Shown here piece after piece: positions 1-5,945 of a stretch of DNA of 19,734 nt. The notes beneath the pieces were generated by a model, which was given only the letters and a program-made list of their open reading frames with translations, ran no database searches and was not told the DNA's origin. Position 1 is the first letter of the stretch. Each line of letters begins with the position of its first letter. Source of the stretch: PVC group bacterium (GTDB lineage Bacteria > Verrucomicrobiota > Kiritimatiellia > SS1-B-03-39 > UBA6053); contig PXDP01000223.1 in NCBI GenBank assembly GCA_003565035.1, forward strand, positions 1 to 19,734. The letters are read 5' to 3'. A program made the translations under genes and the position numbers.

Positions 1-1
1 C

Positions 2-154
2 GGTGAGCACGGTGCCCGAATGACCGCGATGGACAATGCCACCACCAACGCCAAGAACCTGATCGAAGAAAACACCCTGCTCCGCAACCGCGCCCGCCAG
101 GCCGCGATTACGACAGAACTCATTGAAATTATCTCCGGAGCTGAAGCATTATGA
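2..154 (+). CDS. atpG: ATP synthase F1 gamma subunit, C-terminal end (partial)
   Basis: The open frame from base 2 to the TGA at 152-154 encodes the last 50 residues of the F1 gamma subunit. Visible landmarks are ARMTAMDNATTNA, then the RNRARQAAITTELIEIISGA segment, which is the conserved gamma C-terminal helix ending in the E-I-I/V-S-G-A signature. Gamma is the central rotor shaft that turns inside the alpha3-beta3 ring and couples proton flow to ATP synthesis at the inner membrane. The start lies outside the window. In most bacteria atpD follows gamma directly; here an unrelated gene lies between them. Identification is firm from the C-terminal motif and from atpD-atpC downstream. Confidence 0.93.
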   Translation, partial: GEHGARMTAMDNATTNAKNLIEENTLLRNRARQAAITTELIEIISGAEAL

Positions 155-214
155 AGAGGGGTGTTGCTTAAATGTTTTTCTGTTGTGTTGTAAGGACAAA
201 AACTGCAAAAGATC

Positions 215-754
215 ATGACTAACATCGAACAAAGACGAAATAAAAACAGAGGCTATCGAACCCTTAGGGTTTGGAAGCATTCTGTTGAACTTTATGCAGA
301 GGTTGTCTCTTTGTGTCGTCATTGGCCTTACGATATGAAGCGTTTAGCGTCTCAAAGTATGGCCTCTGCGGATTCCGTGCATCGGAACATTGCTGAAGGA
401 TACAGTCGTCGATCATTGAAAGAGTATTTACAGTTCGTCAATTATGCTTTAGGCAGTCTGGGTGAGACGGGATCTTCTGTTTTGGCATACCTAAACGCAG
501 GACAAATCTCAGAGGCTCAAGCTGATCAACTTGACGAGCGCATTTATCAAGTCGAAAATGAATTATTATCATTAAACCAATCGCTTTTAAATAAGTCTCT
601 TGACACCATTTCAACCCAACTCCGTGAACCTTCGCCTACTTATGGTGATGAAGGAACAGACCTTTTGAAATTAATTAATCACCTTGCAGATGATTTATCT
701 GATCAGGAAAGAGAACTTAACCTTATTAAATGTCAAAAAGTTCCAACCATATAA
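215..754 (+). CDS. Four-helix-bundle protein (S23 / rRNA intervening-sequence protein family) inside the atp operon
   Basis: The 179-residue product opens with a core typical of the S23 family: YRTLRVWKHSVELYAEVV, then WPYDMKRLASQSMASADSVHRNIAEGYSRR, KEYLQFVNYALGSLGE and a last helix around residues 105-128. Family members are about 115-130 residues long, form homo-oligomeric four-helix bundles and have no settled biochemical role; many were first found inside 23S rRNA intervening sequences. This copy has an extra polar, acidic tail of about 50 residues (from roughly residue 130) that I do not recognise. The gene is clearly AT-richer than atpG and atpD and uses TTA, AAA and AAT codons freely, which suggests transfer. 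No good ribosome-binding site is seen; AAGGA at 192-196 lies 18 bases before the ATG. It separates atpG from atpD on the same strand. Confidence 0.85.
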   Translation: MTNIEQRRNKNRGYRTLRVWKHSVELYAEVVSLCRHWPYDMKRLASQSMASADSVHRNIAEGYSRRSLKEYLQFVNYALGSLGETGSSVLAYLNAGQISEAQADQLDERIYQVENELLSLNQSLLNKSLDTISTQLREPSPTYGDEGTDLLKLINHLADDLSDQERELNLIKCQKVPTI

Positions 755-755
755 T
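726..755 (+). promoter_or_regulatory. Possible promoter at the end of the S23 gene, upstream of atpD
   Basis: A perfect TATAAT hexamer at 750-755 overlaps the stop codon of the S23 gene. The best -35 candidate, TTAAAT at 726-731 with an 18-base spacer, matches the sigma-70 consensus at only three positions. If used, transcription would begin near 762, about 60 bases before the atpD start, and could supply atpD-atpC separately from the upstream atp genes. The region is AT-rich, so a chance TATAAT is quite possible. Confidence 0.3.
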
Positions 756-823
756 TAATTACTCCATTACCGCACTCCCCATTTCCCCATAACCCCCCTT
801 TTTAATCCTATCCCGAGTCCCCT

Positions 824-2272
824 ATGACAGCGAAAAAGAAAAAAACCTCTTCAGCCAAATCCGAATCCAGTGTGAATACCGGCCGTATCATCCAGGTGTT
901 GGGCGCGGTGTGCGATATTGAGTTTTCCGAAGGCGGCATGCCGGCGATTCTCAATGCGCTGACCTGTTCGAATCCGTCCATCAGCGATCAGCCCGACAAC
1001 CTCACCTTCGAGGTCGCGCTGCATTTGGGAAATAATGTGGTCCGCGCCATCGCCATGGACACCACCGACGGTCTTGTCCGCGGCATGGAAGTCCGCGACA
1101 CCGGCGCGCCGATCAGCATGCCGGTGGGTGAGGGGACTCTGGGCCGGGTGATGAACCTGCTGGGGGAACCGATCGACAACCAGGGCGACGTGAAATGCGA
1201 CACCCGCTCGCCCATTCACCGGGCCGCGCCCAAATTTGAAGATCAGGATACCACCGACAGCGTGCTGGTCACCGGCATTAAAGTCATTGACCTGCTGGCC
1301 CCTTACCGCAAGGGCGGGAAGATTGGTCTTTTCGGCGGTGCCGGTGTCGGTAAAACCGTGCTGATTCAGGAACTGATTCACAACATCGCTAAAGAGCACG
1401 GCGGATATTCGGTGTTCGCCGGGGTGGGGGAACGTACCCGTGAGGGCACCGCGCTGTTCAAGGAAATGGCGGATTCCGGAGTGATTGATAAAACCTCGAT
1501 GATTTACGGTCAGATGAATGAACCCCCCGGAGCCCGTGCCCGTGTGGCGCTGTCCGCTCTGACGGTGGCCGAGCATTTCCGGGATGAAATGAATCAGGAC
1601 GTGCTGCTGTTCGTGGACAATATTTTCCGTTTCACCCAGGCGGGTGCGGAAGTGTCCGCGGTGCTGGGCCGCATTCCCTCGGCGGTGGGGTATCAGCCCA
1701 CGCTGGGCACCGACATGGGTGCCCTGCAGGAACGGATCACCTCCACCAAAAACGGATCGATCACCTCGATTCAGGCGGTGTATGTGCCTGCGGACGACTA
1801 CACCGACCCGGCGCCGGCCACCACCTTCGCCCACTTGGACGCAACCACCGAACTCAGCCGTCCGATCGCCGAGCTGGGGATTTATCCGGCGGTGGATCCG
1901 CTGACCTCCTCCTCCACCATTCTCGCGCCGGAAATTATTGGTGAAGAGCACTATGCGGTGGCCCGCGGCGTGCAGGAAATTCTTCAGAAGTATAAAGAAC
2001 TTCAGGACATCATCGCGATTCTCGGGATGGAGGAACTCTCGGAAGAGGACCGCCTCACCGTGCACCGCGCCCGGAAAATTCAGCGCTTTCTTTCCCAGCC
2101 CTTCCACGTGGCCGAACAGTTCACCGGACTCAAAGGCTGCTATGTGGAACTTGAAGACACCATCCGCTCCTTCAAAGAAGTGCTGGACGGCAAGCACGAC
2201 GATGTTCCCGAACAGGCCTTCTATCTGGTCGGCAGCATTGACGACGTGCTCGCCAAAGCCGCCAACATGTAA
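824..2272 (+). CDS. atpD: ATP synthase F1 beta subunit
   Basis: This 482-residue protein is the catalytic beta subunit of the F-type ATP synthase, which makes ATP from ADP and phosphate at the inner membrane. The Walker A loop GGAGVGKT is at residues 171-178 (Lys177), followed by GERTREG, the Walker B strand DVLLFVDNIFRFTQAG, and the DELSEED-loop equivalent MEELSEEDRLTVHRARKIQR. The C-terminal region with QPFHVAEQFTG is complete. The N-terminus carries a lysine- and serine-rich extension of about 18 residues before the beta-barrel strand GRIIQVLGAVCDIEF. No Shine-Dalgarno sequence precedes the ATG (the bases just before it are C-rich). atpC follows 20 bases downstream. Nothing suggests an altered active site. 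Confidence 0.98.
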   Translation: MTAKKKKTSSAKSESSVNTGRIIQVLGAVCDIEFSEGGMPAILNALTCSNPSISDQPDNLTFEVALHLGNNVVRAIAMDTTDGLVRGMEVRDTGAPISMPVGEGTLGRVMNLLGEPIDNQGDVKCDTRSPIHRAAPKFEDQDTTDSVLVTGIKVIDLLAPYRKGGKIGLFGGAGVGKTVLIQELIHNIAKEHGGYSVFAGVGERTREGTALFKEMADSGVIDKTSMIYGQMNEPPGARARVALSALTVAEHFRDEMNQDVLLFVDNIFRFTQAGAEVSAVLGRIPSAVGYQPTLGTDMGALQERITSTKNGSITSIQAVYVPADDYTDPAPATTFAHLDATTELSRPIAELGIYPAVDPLTSSSTILAPEIIGEEHYAVARGVQEILQKYKELQDIIAILGMEELSEEDRLTVHRARKIQRFLSQPFHVAEQFTGLKGCYVELEDTIRSFKEVLDGKHDDVPEQAFYLVGSIDDVLAKAANM

Positions 2273-2292
2273 GGCAAACCGGAAAACGTTTC

Positions 2293-2595
2293 ATGAGCTA
2301 TCCCATTCGTATTTTAACCCCGGAAGGCCCCGTGTTTGAACATGAGGCCATCGATGCCCTGCAGGTGACCGGCTACAAAGGCTCCATGGGGATTCTGACG
2401 GGACATGCGCCCATGATTTCCGCGTTGCTGACCGGTCCGGCGAAAGTCACCGTGGACGGGAAAGACCATTGGTTTGTTTTCGGGGAGGGGACCCTGGAGG
2501 TCCGGCCTCCGGCAGTGGTTCTCCTGATCGACTTCGCTGAAAAGGCCGCATCTTACGAAGACGCCAAGCGGATCTCCGCCGGAGACAGCGAGTAA
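2293..2595 (+). CDS. atpC: ATP synthase F1 epsilon subunit, short form
   Basis: The product has only 100 residues. Residues 1 to about 84 form the epsilon N-terminal beta-sandwich, recognisable by IRILTPEGPVFEHEA, GYKGSMGILTGHAPMISAL and FGEGTLEVRPPAVVLLID. This domain binds gamma and the c-ring. Typical epsilon subunits run to about 130-140 residues because of a C-terminal two-helix hairpin that can insert into F1 and inhibit ATP hydrolysis. Here only about 16 residues follow the sandwich, so the hairpin is essentially absent. Short epsilons are known in some groups such as Bacteroidota and Chlorobi, so this is probably natural, with no sign of frameshift. It follows atpD by 20 bases and precedes the DUF6787-like gene by 11 bases. 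Confidence 0.93.
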   Translation: MSYPIRILTPEGPVFEHEAIDALQVTGYKGSMGILTGHAPMISALLTGPAKVTVDGKDHWFVFGEGTLEVRPPAVVLLIDFAEKAASYEDAKRISAGDSE

Positions 2596-2606
2596 GCGTC
2601 ACCGAC

Positions 2607-2942
2607 ATGCCCGCCTGGATCAACCGACTCAAAGCAAAATGGGGAATCACGTCCACGGGACAGGTGATTGCGATTTTGGTGACCTTTTCCCTCGCGGGGC
2701 TTTCGATTACGCAGATCCGGCCGCTGGTGTGGGCGCTGTTCGGGTTCACGCCGGAAACGTCGATGTGGATTAAAGTTCCGACGTATCTGATCATGATCTT
2801 CCCGACGTATCAGATTATGCTCATGGTCTTCGGAACCCTGCTGGGTCAGTTCCACTTTTTCTGGGCGAAAGAGAAGGCGATGTTTCTGTTTCTGACGGGG
2901 CAGAAAAAACGCCCAAAAGCGGTGGATGAGGGGCGGGATTAG
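2607..2942 (+). CDS. Small two-helix inner-membrane protein, DUF6787-like
   Basis: The 111-residue protein has two membrane segments, at about residues 17-36 and 52-75, and a basic C-terminal tail. The pattern W-x-x-K-W-G-I near the start, the central WIKVPTYLIMIFPTYQIMLM and the GTLLGQFHFFWAKEKAMF block resemble the DUF6787 small membrane proteins that I recall mainly from Bacteroidota. This assignment is from memory and not checked. Function is unknown. The start ATG lies 11 bases after the atpC stop, so it is probably co-transcribed with the atp operon, but that does not show a role in ATP synthase. It is the last gene before a repeat-rich convergent intergenic region. Confidence 0.7.
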   Translation: MPAWINRLKAKWGITSTGQVIAILVTFSLAGLSITQIRPLVWALFGFTPETSMWIKVPTYLIMIFPTYQIMLMVFGTLLGQFHFFWAKEKAMFLFLTGQKKRPKAVDEGRD

Positions 2943-2978
2943 ACAGGGAGGGAAAGGGACGGGTAGGGTCGGACACGG

Positions 2979-3061
2979 ATGCGGTGTAAAGGGTCATAGT
3001 CCCGCGTTTACGCGGAAGTCCAGAGGGTCGTTTACGGCCCGGGAATGCGGTGGAAAGGGTC
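2979..3061. repeat. Pair of 17-bp near-identical direct repeats
   Basis: The segments at 2979-2995 and 3045-3061 both read ATGCGGTG-N-AAAGGGTC and differ only at the ninth base (T versus G), with a spacing of 66 bases. They flank the inverted palindromic repeat copy at 2989-3019. They lie in the 274-base gap between convergent genes, where no credible gene is seen. They look like decayed pieces of the same repeat family as the units at 3159-3256. Confidence 0.6.
2989..3019 (-). repeat. Inverted copy of the palindromic intergenic repeat
   Basis: Read on the minus strand, this segment gives ACTTCCGCGTAAACGCGG followed by GACTATGACCCT. It matches the units at 3171-3202 and 3221-3252 apart from a few bases. 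The core CCGCG-TAAA-CGCGG is a five-base-pair stem with a four-base loop. The opposite orientation to the two downstream units means the gap holds an inverted arrangement of the same element. Confidence 0.75.
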
Positions 3062-3158
3062 GTTCTGCCCTGCCTCCAAGCCAAAAGTCCCACGCCATAA
3101 GTCCCTCTCCGCAGACGTAAACACACATTTTACCCGATCCATTGAAACCCGCTCGCTA

Positions 3159-3256
3159 AAGCTTCGCTAATCACTTCCGCGTAAACGCGGGACTCCGACC
3201 CTTTGCTCAAGCTTCGCTAATCACTTCCGCGTAAACGCGGGGCTTCGGCCCTTTCT
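3159..3256 (+). repeat. Two tandem 50-bp units of a palindromic repeat overlapping the 3' end of gph
   Basis: Units at 3159-3208 and 3209-3256 share an identical 33-base head (3159-3191 and 3209-3241). It starts AAGCTTCGCTAATCACTTCC and contains the hairpin CCGCG-TAAA-CGCGG. The tails ACTCCGACCCTTT and GCTTCGGCCCTTT are similar. The second unit overlaps the gph reading frame, including its stop at 3217-3219. The compact hairpin, extragenic position and mixed orientation resemble REP-type repeats, but the family is not one I can name. Confidence 0.8.
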
Positions 3257-3918
3257 AAAATTCCCACAATTTCCGCCGGATGATCCACGATCCATTTGGC
3301 ACCGTGGTGAAGCAATTCCTCCCGGTCGCGGAAGCCCCAGGTGACACCGATGCAGGGCATGCCCGCGTTGACGGCGGTGCGCACATCGGTGGAGGTGTCG
3401 CCGACAAAGATAATTTGTTCCGGCGCCAGTTCCCATTCACGGGCAATGTCCAGGGCCGCGTCGGGGGCGGGTTTGATGGGAATGCCGGGGCGGGCACCGC
3501 GAACCGCAGCCCAGGAAACAAGCGGAAAGAAGTGCTCGACAATGACGGTGGTGAATTCGTCGGGTTTGTTGCTGAGCACGCCAAGCTTCAAGGGCAGGGC
3601 GGTCAGTTGGCTGAGCAGCTCATGAATCCCGGGGTAGGGGGCGGACCAGTGGTACCAGGTGTCGGAGTACTGTCGTTTCATTTCCCGGACGATGCGGCTG
3701 CGGATCTCCGGGTCCGGCGCATGTTCCGGGGGCAGAACCCGGCGCGCCAGCGTGTCCATGCCGTCCCCCACATGATGATTATAGTCTTCGAGCGGATGGG
3801 TAGGATAGCCGTGACGTTCCAGGACGGTGTTCATGGCGTTGGCGATGTCTTTGAGGCTGTCCAGGAGGGTCCCGTCCAGATCAAAAAGAATGCCGGAAAA
3901 AAGGGGAGATGGGGTCAT
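3217..3918 (-). CDS. gph: HAD-superfamily phosphatase, phosphoglycolate phosphatase-like
   Basis: The 233-residue cytosolic enzyme is a HAD hydrolase of the Gph type. Motif I is ILFDLDGTLLD with Asp13 and Asp15 as nucleophile and acid/base, motif II is LGVLSNKPDE, motif III is IKPAPDAAL, and motif IV is IFVGDTSTDVRTAVNAG. The helical cap domain lies between motifs I and II (about residues 20-85). Gph hydrolyses 2-phosphoglycolate formed during repair of oxidised DNA ends; substrate choice in this subfamily cannot be read from sequence. The family-like fold ends near IVDHPAEIVGILER. The last ten or so residues (RAEAPRLRGSD) are encoded by a copy of the intergenic palindromic repeat, so the original stop was probably overrun by repeat insertion. 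The gene is divergent from vapBC. Confidence 0.88.
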   Translation of the reverse strand: MTPSPLFSGILFDLDGTLLDSLKDIANAMNTVLERHGYPTHPLEDYNHHVGDGMDTLARRVLPPEHAPDPEIRSRIVREMKRQYSDTWYHWSAPYPGIHELLSQLTALPLKLGVLSNKPDEFTTVIVEHFFPLVSWAAVRGARPGIPIKPAPDAALDIAREWELAPEQIIFVGDTSTDVRTAVNAGMPCIGVTWGFRDREELLHHGAKWIVDHPAEIVGILERAEAPRLRGSD

Positions 3919-3919
3919 G

Positions 3920-3934
3920 CTGTTATGATAACAG
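3920..3934. promoter_or_regulatory. Perfect inverted repeat just upstream of the gph start
   Basis: CTGTTAT-G-ATAACAG is a perfect 7-base inverted repeat with a one-base centre. It ends one base before the gph start codon on the minus strand. On that strand it also contains TATCAT, a 5/6 match to a -10 box, although no convincing -35 is seen. The symmetry and position fit an operator better than a hairpin, since the loop would be too short. The binding protein is unknown. Confidence 0.4.
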
Positions 3935-3985
3935 GCTTCGCGGGCTCACGAAACCCAAAATGAAAGGAAACCTTCTGCTTCTGAC

Positions 3986-4017
3986 TTTACAAAAGAGTTA
4001 TCCATGTTTAACATGGA
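3986..4017 (+). promoter_or_regulatory. Putative vapBC promoter with overlapping palindromic operator
   Basis: TTTACA at 3986-3991 (5/6 match to -35) and TAACAT at 4009-4014 (4/6 match to -10) are separated by exactly 17 bases. The proposed -10 lies inside the perfect inverted repeat TCCATGT-TTA-ACATGGA (4001-4017), which ends three bases before the antitoxin ATG. Ribbon-helix-helix antitoxins commonly repress their own promoters by binding such palindromes. Initiation 6-7 bases after the -10 would fall at or next to the ATG at 4021, implying a leaderless or nearly leaderless mRNA. Confidence 0.5.
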
Positions 4018-4020
4018 GCC

Positions 4021-4245
4021 ATGCAAAAGATACAGGTTTTATTTCCGGACCCGTTGATGCGGAAGTTACGCGCAACTGCCGAGACGGAGGATATGCCGGT
4101 CAGTGAGGTCATACGCCGTGCCACTGAGCTTTGGCTGGACCGCTTTCCAGCCAAGCCTGGACTCAAGGTGAAAGCCGTGCCTGTTGTGCGGCTGGGAAAA
4201 TGCAAGGTGGCACCTGAAGATCTTAGAGATAAGATTTATGAATAG
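4021..4245 (+). CDS. Ribbon-helix-helix antitoxin (VapB/CopG type)
   Basis: The 74-residue protein begins with the ribbon-helix-helix fold: strand MQKIQVLFPDP, helix one around LMRKLRATAETEDM, and helix two around PVSEVIRRATELWLDRF. The remaining 30 residues form a basic, proline- and valine-rich tail expected to wrap around and neutralise the toxin. The start is fixed by the ribbon strand beginning at residue 3; the only SD-like bases (GGAG) sit just two bases before it. The stop overlaps the toxin start in ATGAATAG, giving translational coupling. It probably represses its own operon through the palindrome immediately upstream. Confidence 0.85.
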   Translation: MQKIQVLFPDPLMRKLRATAETEDMPVSEVIRRATELWLDRFPAKPGLKVKAVPVVRLGKCKVAPEDLRDKIYE

Positions 4246-4672
4246 CCTGGACACCAATATACTGATTTATGCGGTGAATCAGGATTGTGAGGAGCATGCA
4301 AAAGCGAAGGAGGTCTATGAAGAGCTTTTGGAAAATCCTTCGGAATGGATTATCAGTGATCAAATCCTGTTCGAATTTTACCGGGCGTTGAGGAATCCGG
4401 TTATTTTTGAGTCTCCGCTGCCCCATCAGGCCGCTTTGAAGCAGATTCGTTTCCTGCGTGAGGAAGCGGGTATTCTTCATTGTGCATACGATCATAAGCT
4501 CTGGGATACTTTGATGGTAGGGGTTCAAAAAGGAATCTCCAAATCGGTGAGGATTTTTGATCATGTCCTGGGCACAACTCTCCTCGTGAACGGTGTGAAC
4601 ACCTTCTATACCCGGAATACGAAAGACTTTAAGTCATTTGCCTTTTCGCGGCTGATCAATCCCATTGATTGA
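4238..4672 (+). CDS. vapC: PIN-domain ribonuclease toxin (VapC type)
   Basis: The 144-residue product is a PIN-domain endoribonuclease. The acidic metal-binding residues of the family can be placed at Asp5 (SLDTNILIYAVN), Glu46 (ISDQILFEFYRAL), Asp108 (VRIFDHVLGTTLL) and Asp130 (FYTRNTKDF), so the active site looks intact. VapC toxins cleave tRNA or rRNA and arrest translation when freed from the antitoxin; the specific RNA target cannot be deduced. The ATG at 4238 overlaps the end of the antitoxin gene by eight bases. A start 54 bases further upstream would add residues that lie in the antitoxin and precede the PIN strand, so it was not chosen. The pair is less GC-rich than its neighbours, consistent with horizontal acquisition. 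Confidence 0.9.
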   Translation: MNSLDTNILIYAVNQDCEEHAKAKEVYEELLENPSEWIISDQILFEFYRALRNPVIFESPLPHQAALKQIRFLREEAGILHCAYDHKLWDTLMVGVQKGISKSVRIFDHVLGTTLLVNGVNTFYTRNTKDFKSFAFSRLINPID

Positions 4673-4715
4673 ATTATCTTCTTCTGTCGAGTTGCCCCCC
4701 CCTTAACGCTACACC

Positions 4716-5870
4716 ATGAAAAACAAAACATTCCCTATCCCGCATGATCAAATTCCCAGTGCCTGTTTCATTGTCGACATGGAGGCGTTGCGGGCGAACG
4801 GGCGGATACTGCGGGAGGTTCAGTCGGCTTCGGGGGGGAAGATTATTCTGGCGCTGAAGGGCTTCTCGATGCATCCGAGTTTTCCCGGCCTGCGGCCGTT
4901 TCTCGCGGGTACGACCGCAAGTTCACTGAACGAGGCCCTGTTGGGCTCGCTGGAGTTTGGCGGGGAGGTGCATGTGTACGCGGTGGCGTACACCGAAACG
5001 GATTTCCCCAAGTATCTGGATCTGGCTACCCATATCAGCTTCAACAGTGTGGCGCAGTGGCGGCATTTCCGGGAGCGGGCCCTGGCACGTCCCGGGGTGG
5101 CATACGGACTGCGGATCAATCCGGAATACAGTGAGGTGGAGGTGGATCTGTACAATCCCTGTATTCCCGGATCACGCTTCGGCATGACCGCTGCGGATCT
5201 GGAGGGCGAAGATCTCAGCGGTATTACCGGCCTGCATTTTCATACGCTTTGCGAGCAGGGGAGCGACACGCTGGAGCGGACGCTGGCGCGGGTGGAGGAA
5301 AAATTCGGTGCGCTGCTGCATCAGATGAGCTGGCTGAACATGGGCGGCGGCCATCATATCACGCGTCCGGATTATGACCGGGAGCGCCTGGTGCGCTGTA
5401 TCCGTCATATGCGGGAGACGTACGATTTGGAGGTGATCCTGGAGCCGGGCGAGGCGGTGGCGCTGAACGCGGGCTGGCTGGTGAGTGAGGTGCTGGATGT
5501 GTTTGAGAGTCAGGGGCATCATCATGCCATTCTGGATATTTCCGCAACCGCGCATATGCCGGATGTGCTGGAAATGCCGTACCGTCCCTTTATTTTGGAC
5601 AGCGGAGCCGCCGGCGAAAAAGCGCACACCTACAAACTGGGGGGCGTCTCCTGTCTGGCTGGAGACCGGATTGGAGACTACAGTTTTGACGCGCCGCTCA
5701 AACGCGGGGACCGCCTGGTCTTTACGGATATGGCCATCTACAGCATGGTGAAAACGACGCACTTCAACGGGGTGGCTCATCCTGCGATTGCCTTGTGGGA
5801 TCCGGAAAACGGGGGGCTGAAAGTGACGCGGACCTTTGGATACCGGGAGTTCCGGGACCGGCTGGGGTGA
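4716..5870 (+). CDS. nspC: Carboxynorspermidine/carboxyspermidine decarboxylase
   Basis: This 384-residue PLP enzyme of the alanine-racemase-fold decarboxylases removes the carboxyl group from carboxynorspermidine or carboxyspermidine to give norspermidine or spermidine. The PLP lysine is Lys48 in ILALKGFSMHP. Other landmarks are LHFHTLCEQGSD (173-184), the phosphate-binding GGGHH (210-214), EPGEA (243-247), the cross-subunit cysteine in GGVSCLAGD (Cys313) and DMAIYSMVKTTHFNG with Tyr342. Length is normal for NspC. The usual partner, carboxy(nor)spermidine dehydrogenase, is not in this window. There is no Shine-Dalgarno motif; the bases before the ATG are CTACACC. It follows vapC by 43 bases but is unrelated to it. 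Confidence 0.93.
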   Translation: MKNKTFPIPHDQIPSACFIVDMEALRANGRILREVQSASGGKIILALKGFSMHPSFPGLRPFLAGTTASSLNEALLGSLEFGGEVHVYAVAYTETDFPKYLDLATHISFNSVAQWRHFRERALARPGVAYGLRINPEYSEVEVDLYNPCIPGSRFGMTAADLEGEDLSGITGLHFHTLCEQGSDTLERTLARVEEKFGALLHQMSWLNMGGGHHITRPDYDRERLVRCIRHMRETYDLEVILEPGEAVALNAGWLVSEVLDVFESQGHHHAILDISATAHMPDVLEMPYRPFILDSGAAGEKAHTYKLGGVSCLAGDRIGDYSFDAPLKRGDRLVFTDMAIYSMVKTTHFNGVAHPAIALWDPENGGLKVTRTFGYREFRDRLG

Positions 5871-5945
5871 GTATGGAGAGGGTAGAGGGTAGCGTCGGAT
5901 TCAGGATAAAGAGTATGAGGATAATGGTTTCCATGAAAATGAATC

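Noticed and set aside
215..754. S23-family gene as evidence of a nearby rRNA intervening sequence
   Set aside because: Flanks are atpG and atpD; no rRNA sequence is present in the window.
851..2197. Long open frame on the minus strand opposite atpD
   Set aside because: It is an antisense shadow created by GC-rich codon usage of atpD. Its translation is His-, Gly- and Arg-rich without any family motif.
2926..3120. Small open frames in the gap after the DUF6787-like gene
   Set aside because: They run through the palindromic repeats, have Arg/Gly-rich translations and lack ribosome-binding sites.
3159..3256. Tandem 50-bp units as a possible CRISPR array
   Set aside because: There are only two adjacent units with no unique spacers between them, and no cas genes nearby; the elements behave as palindromic intergenic repeats.
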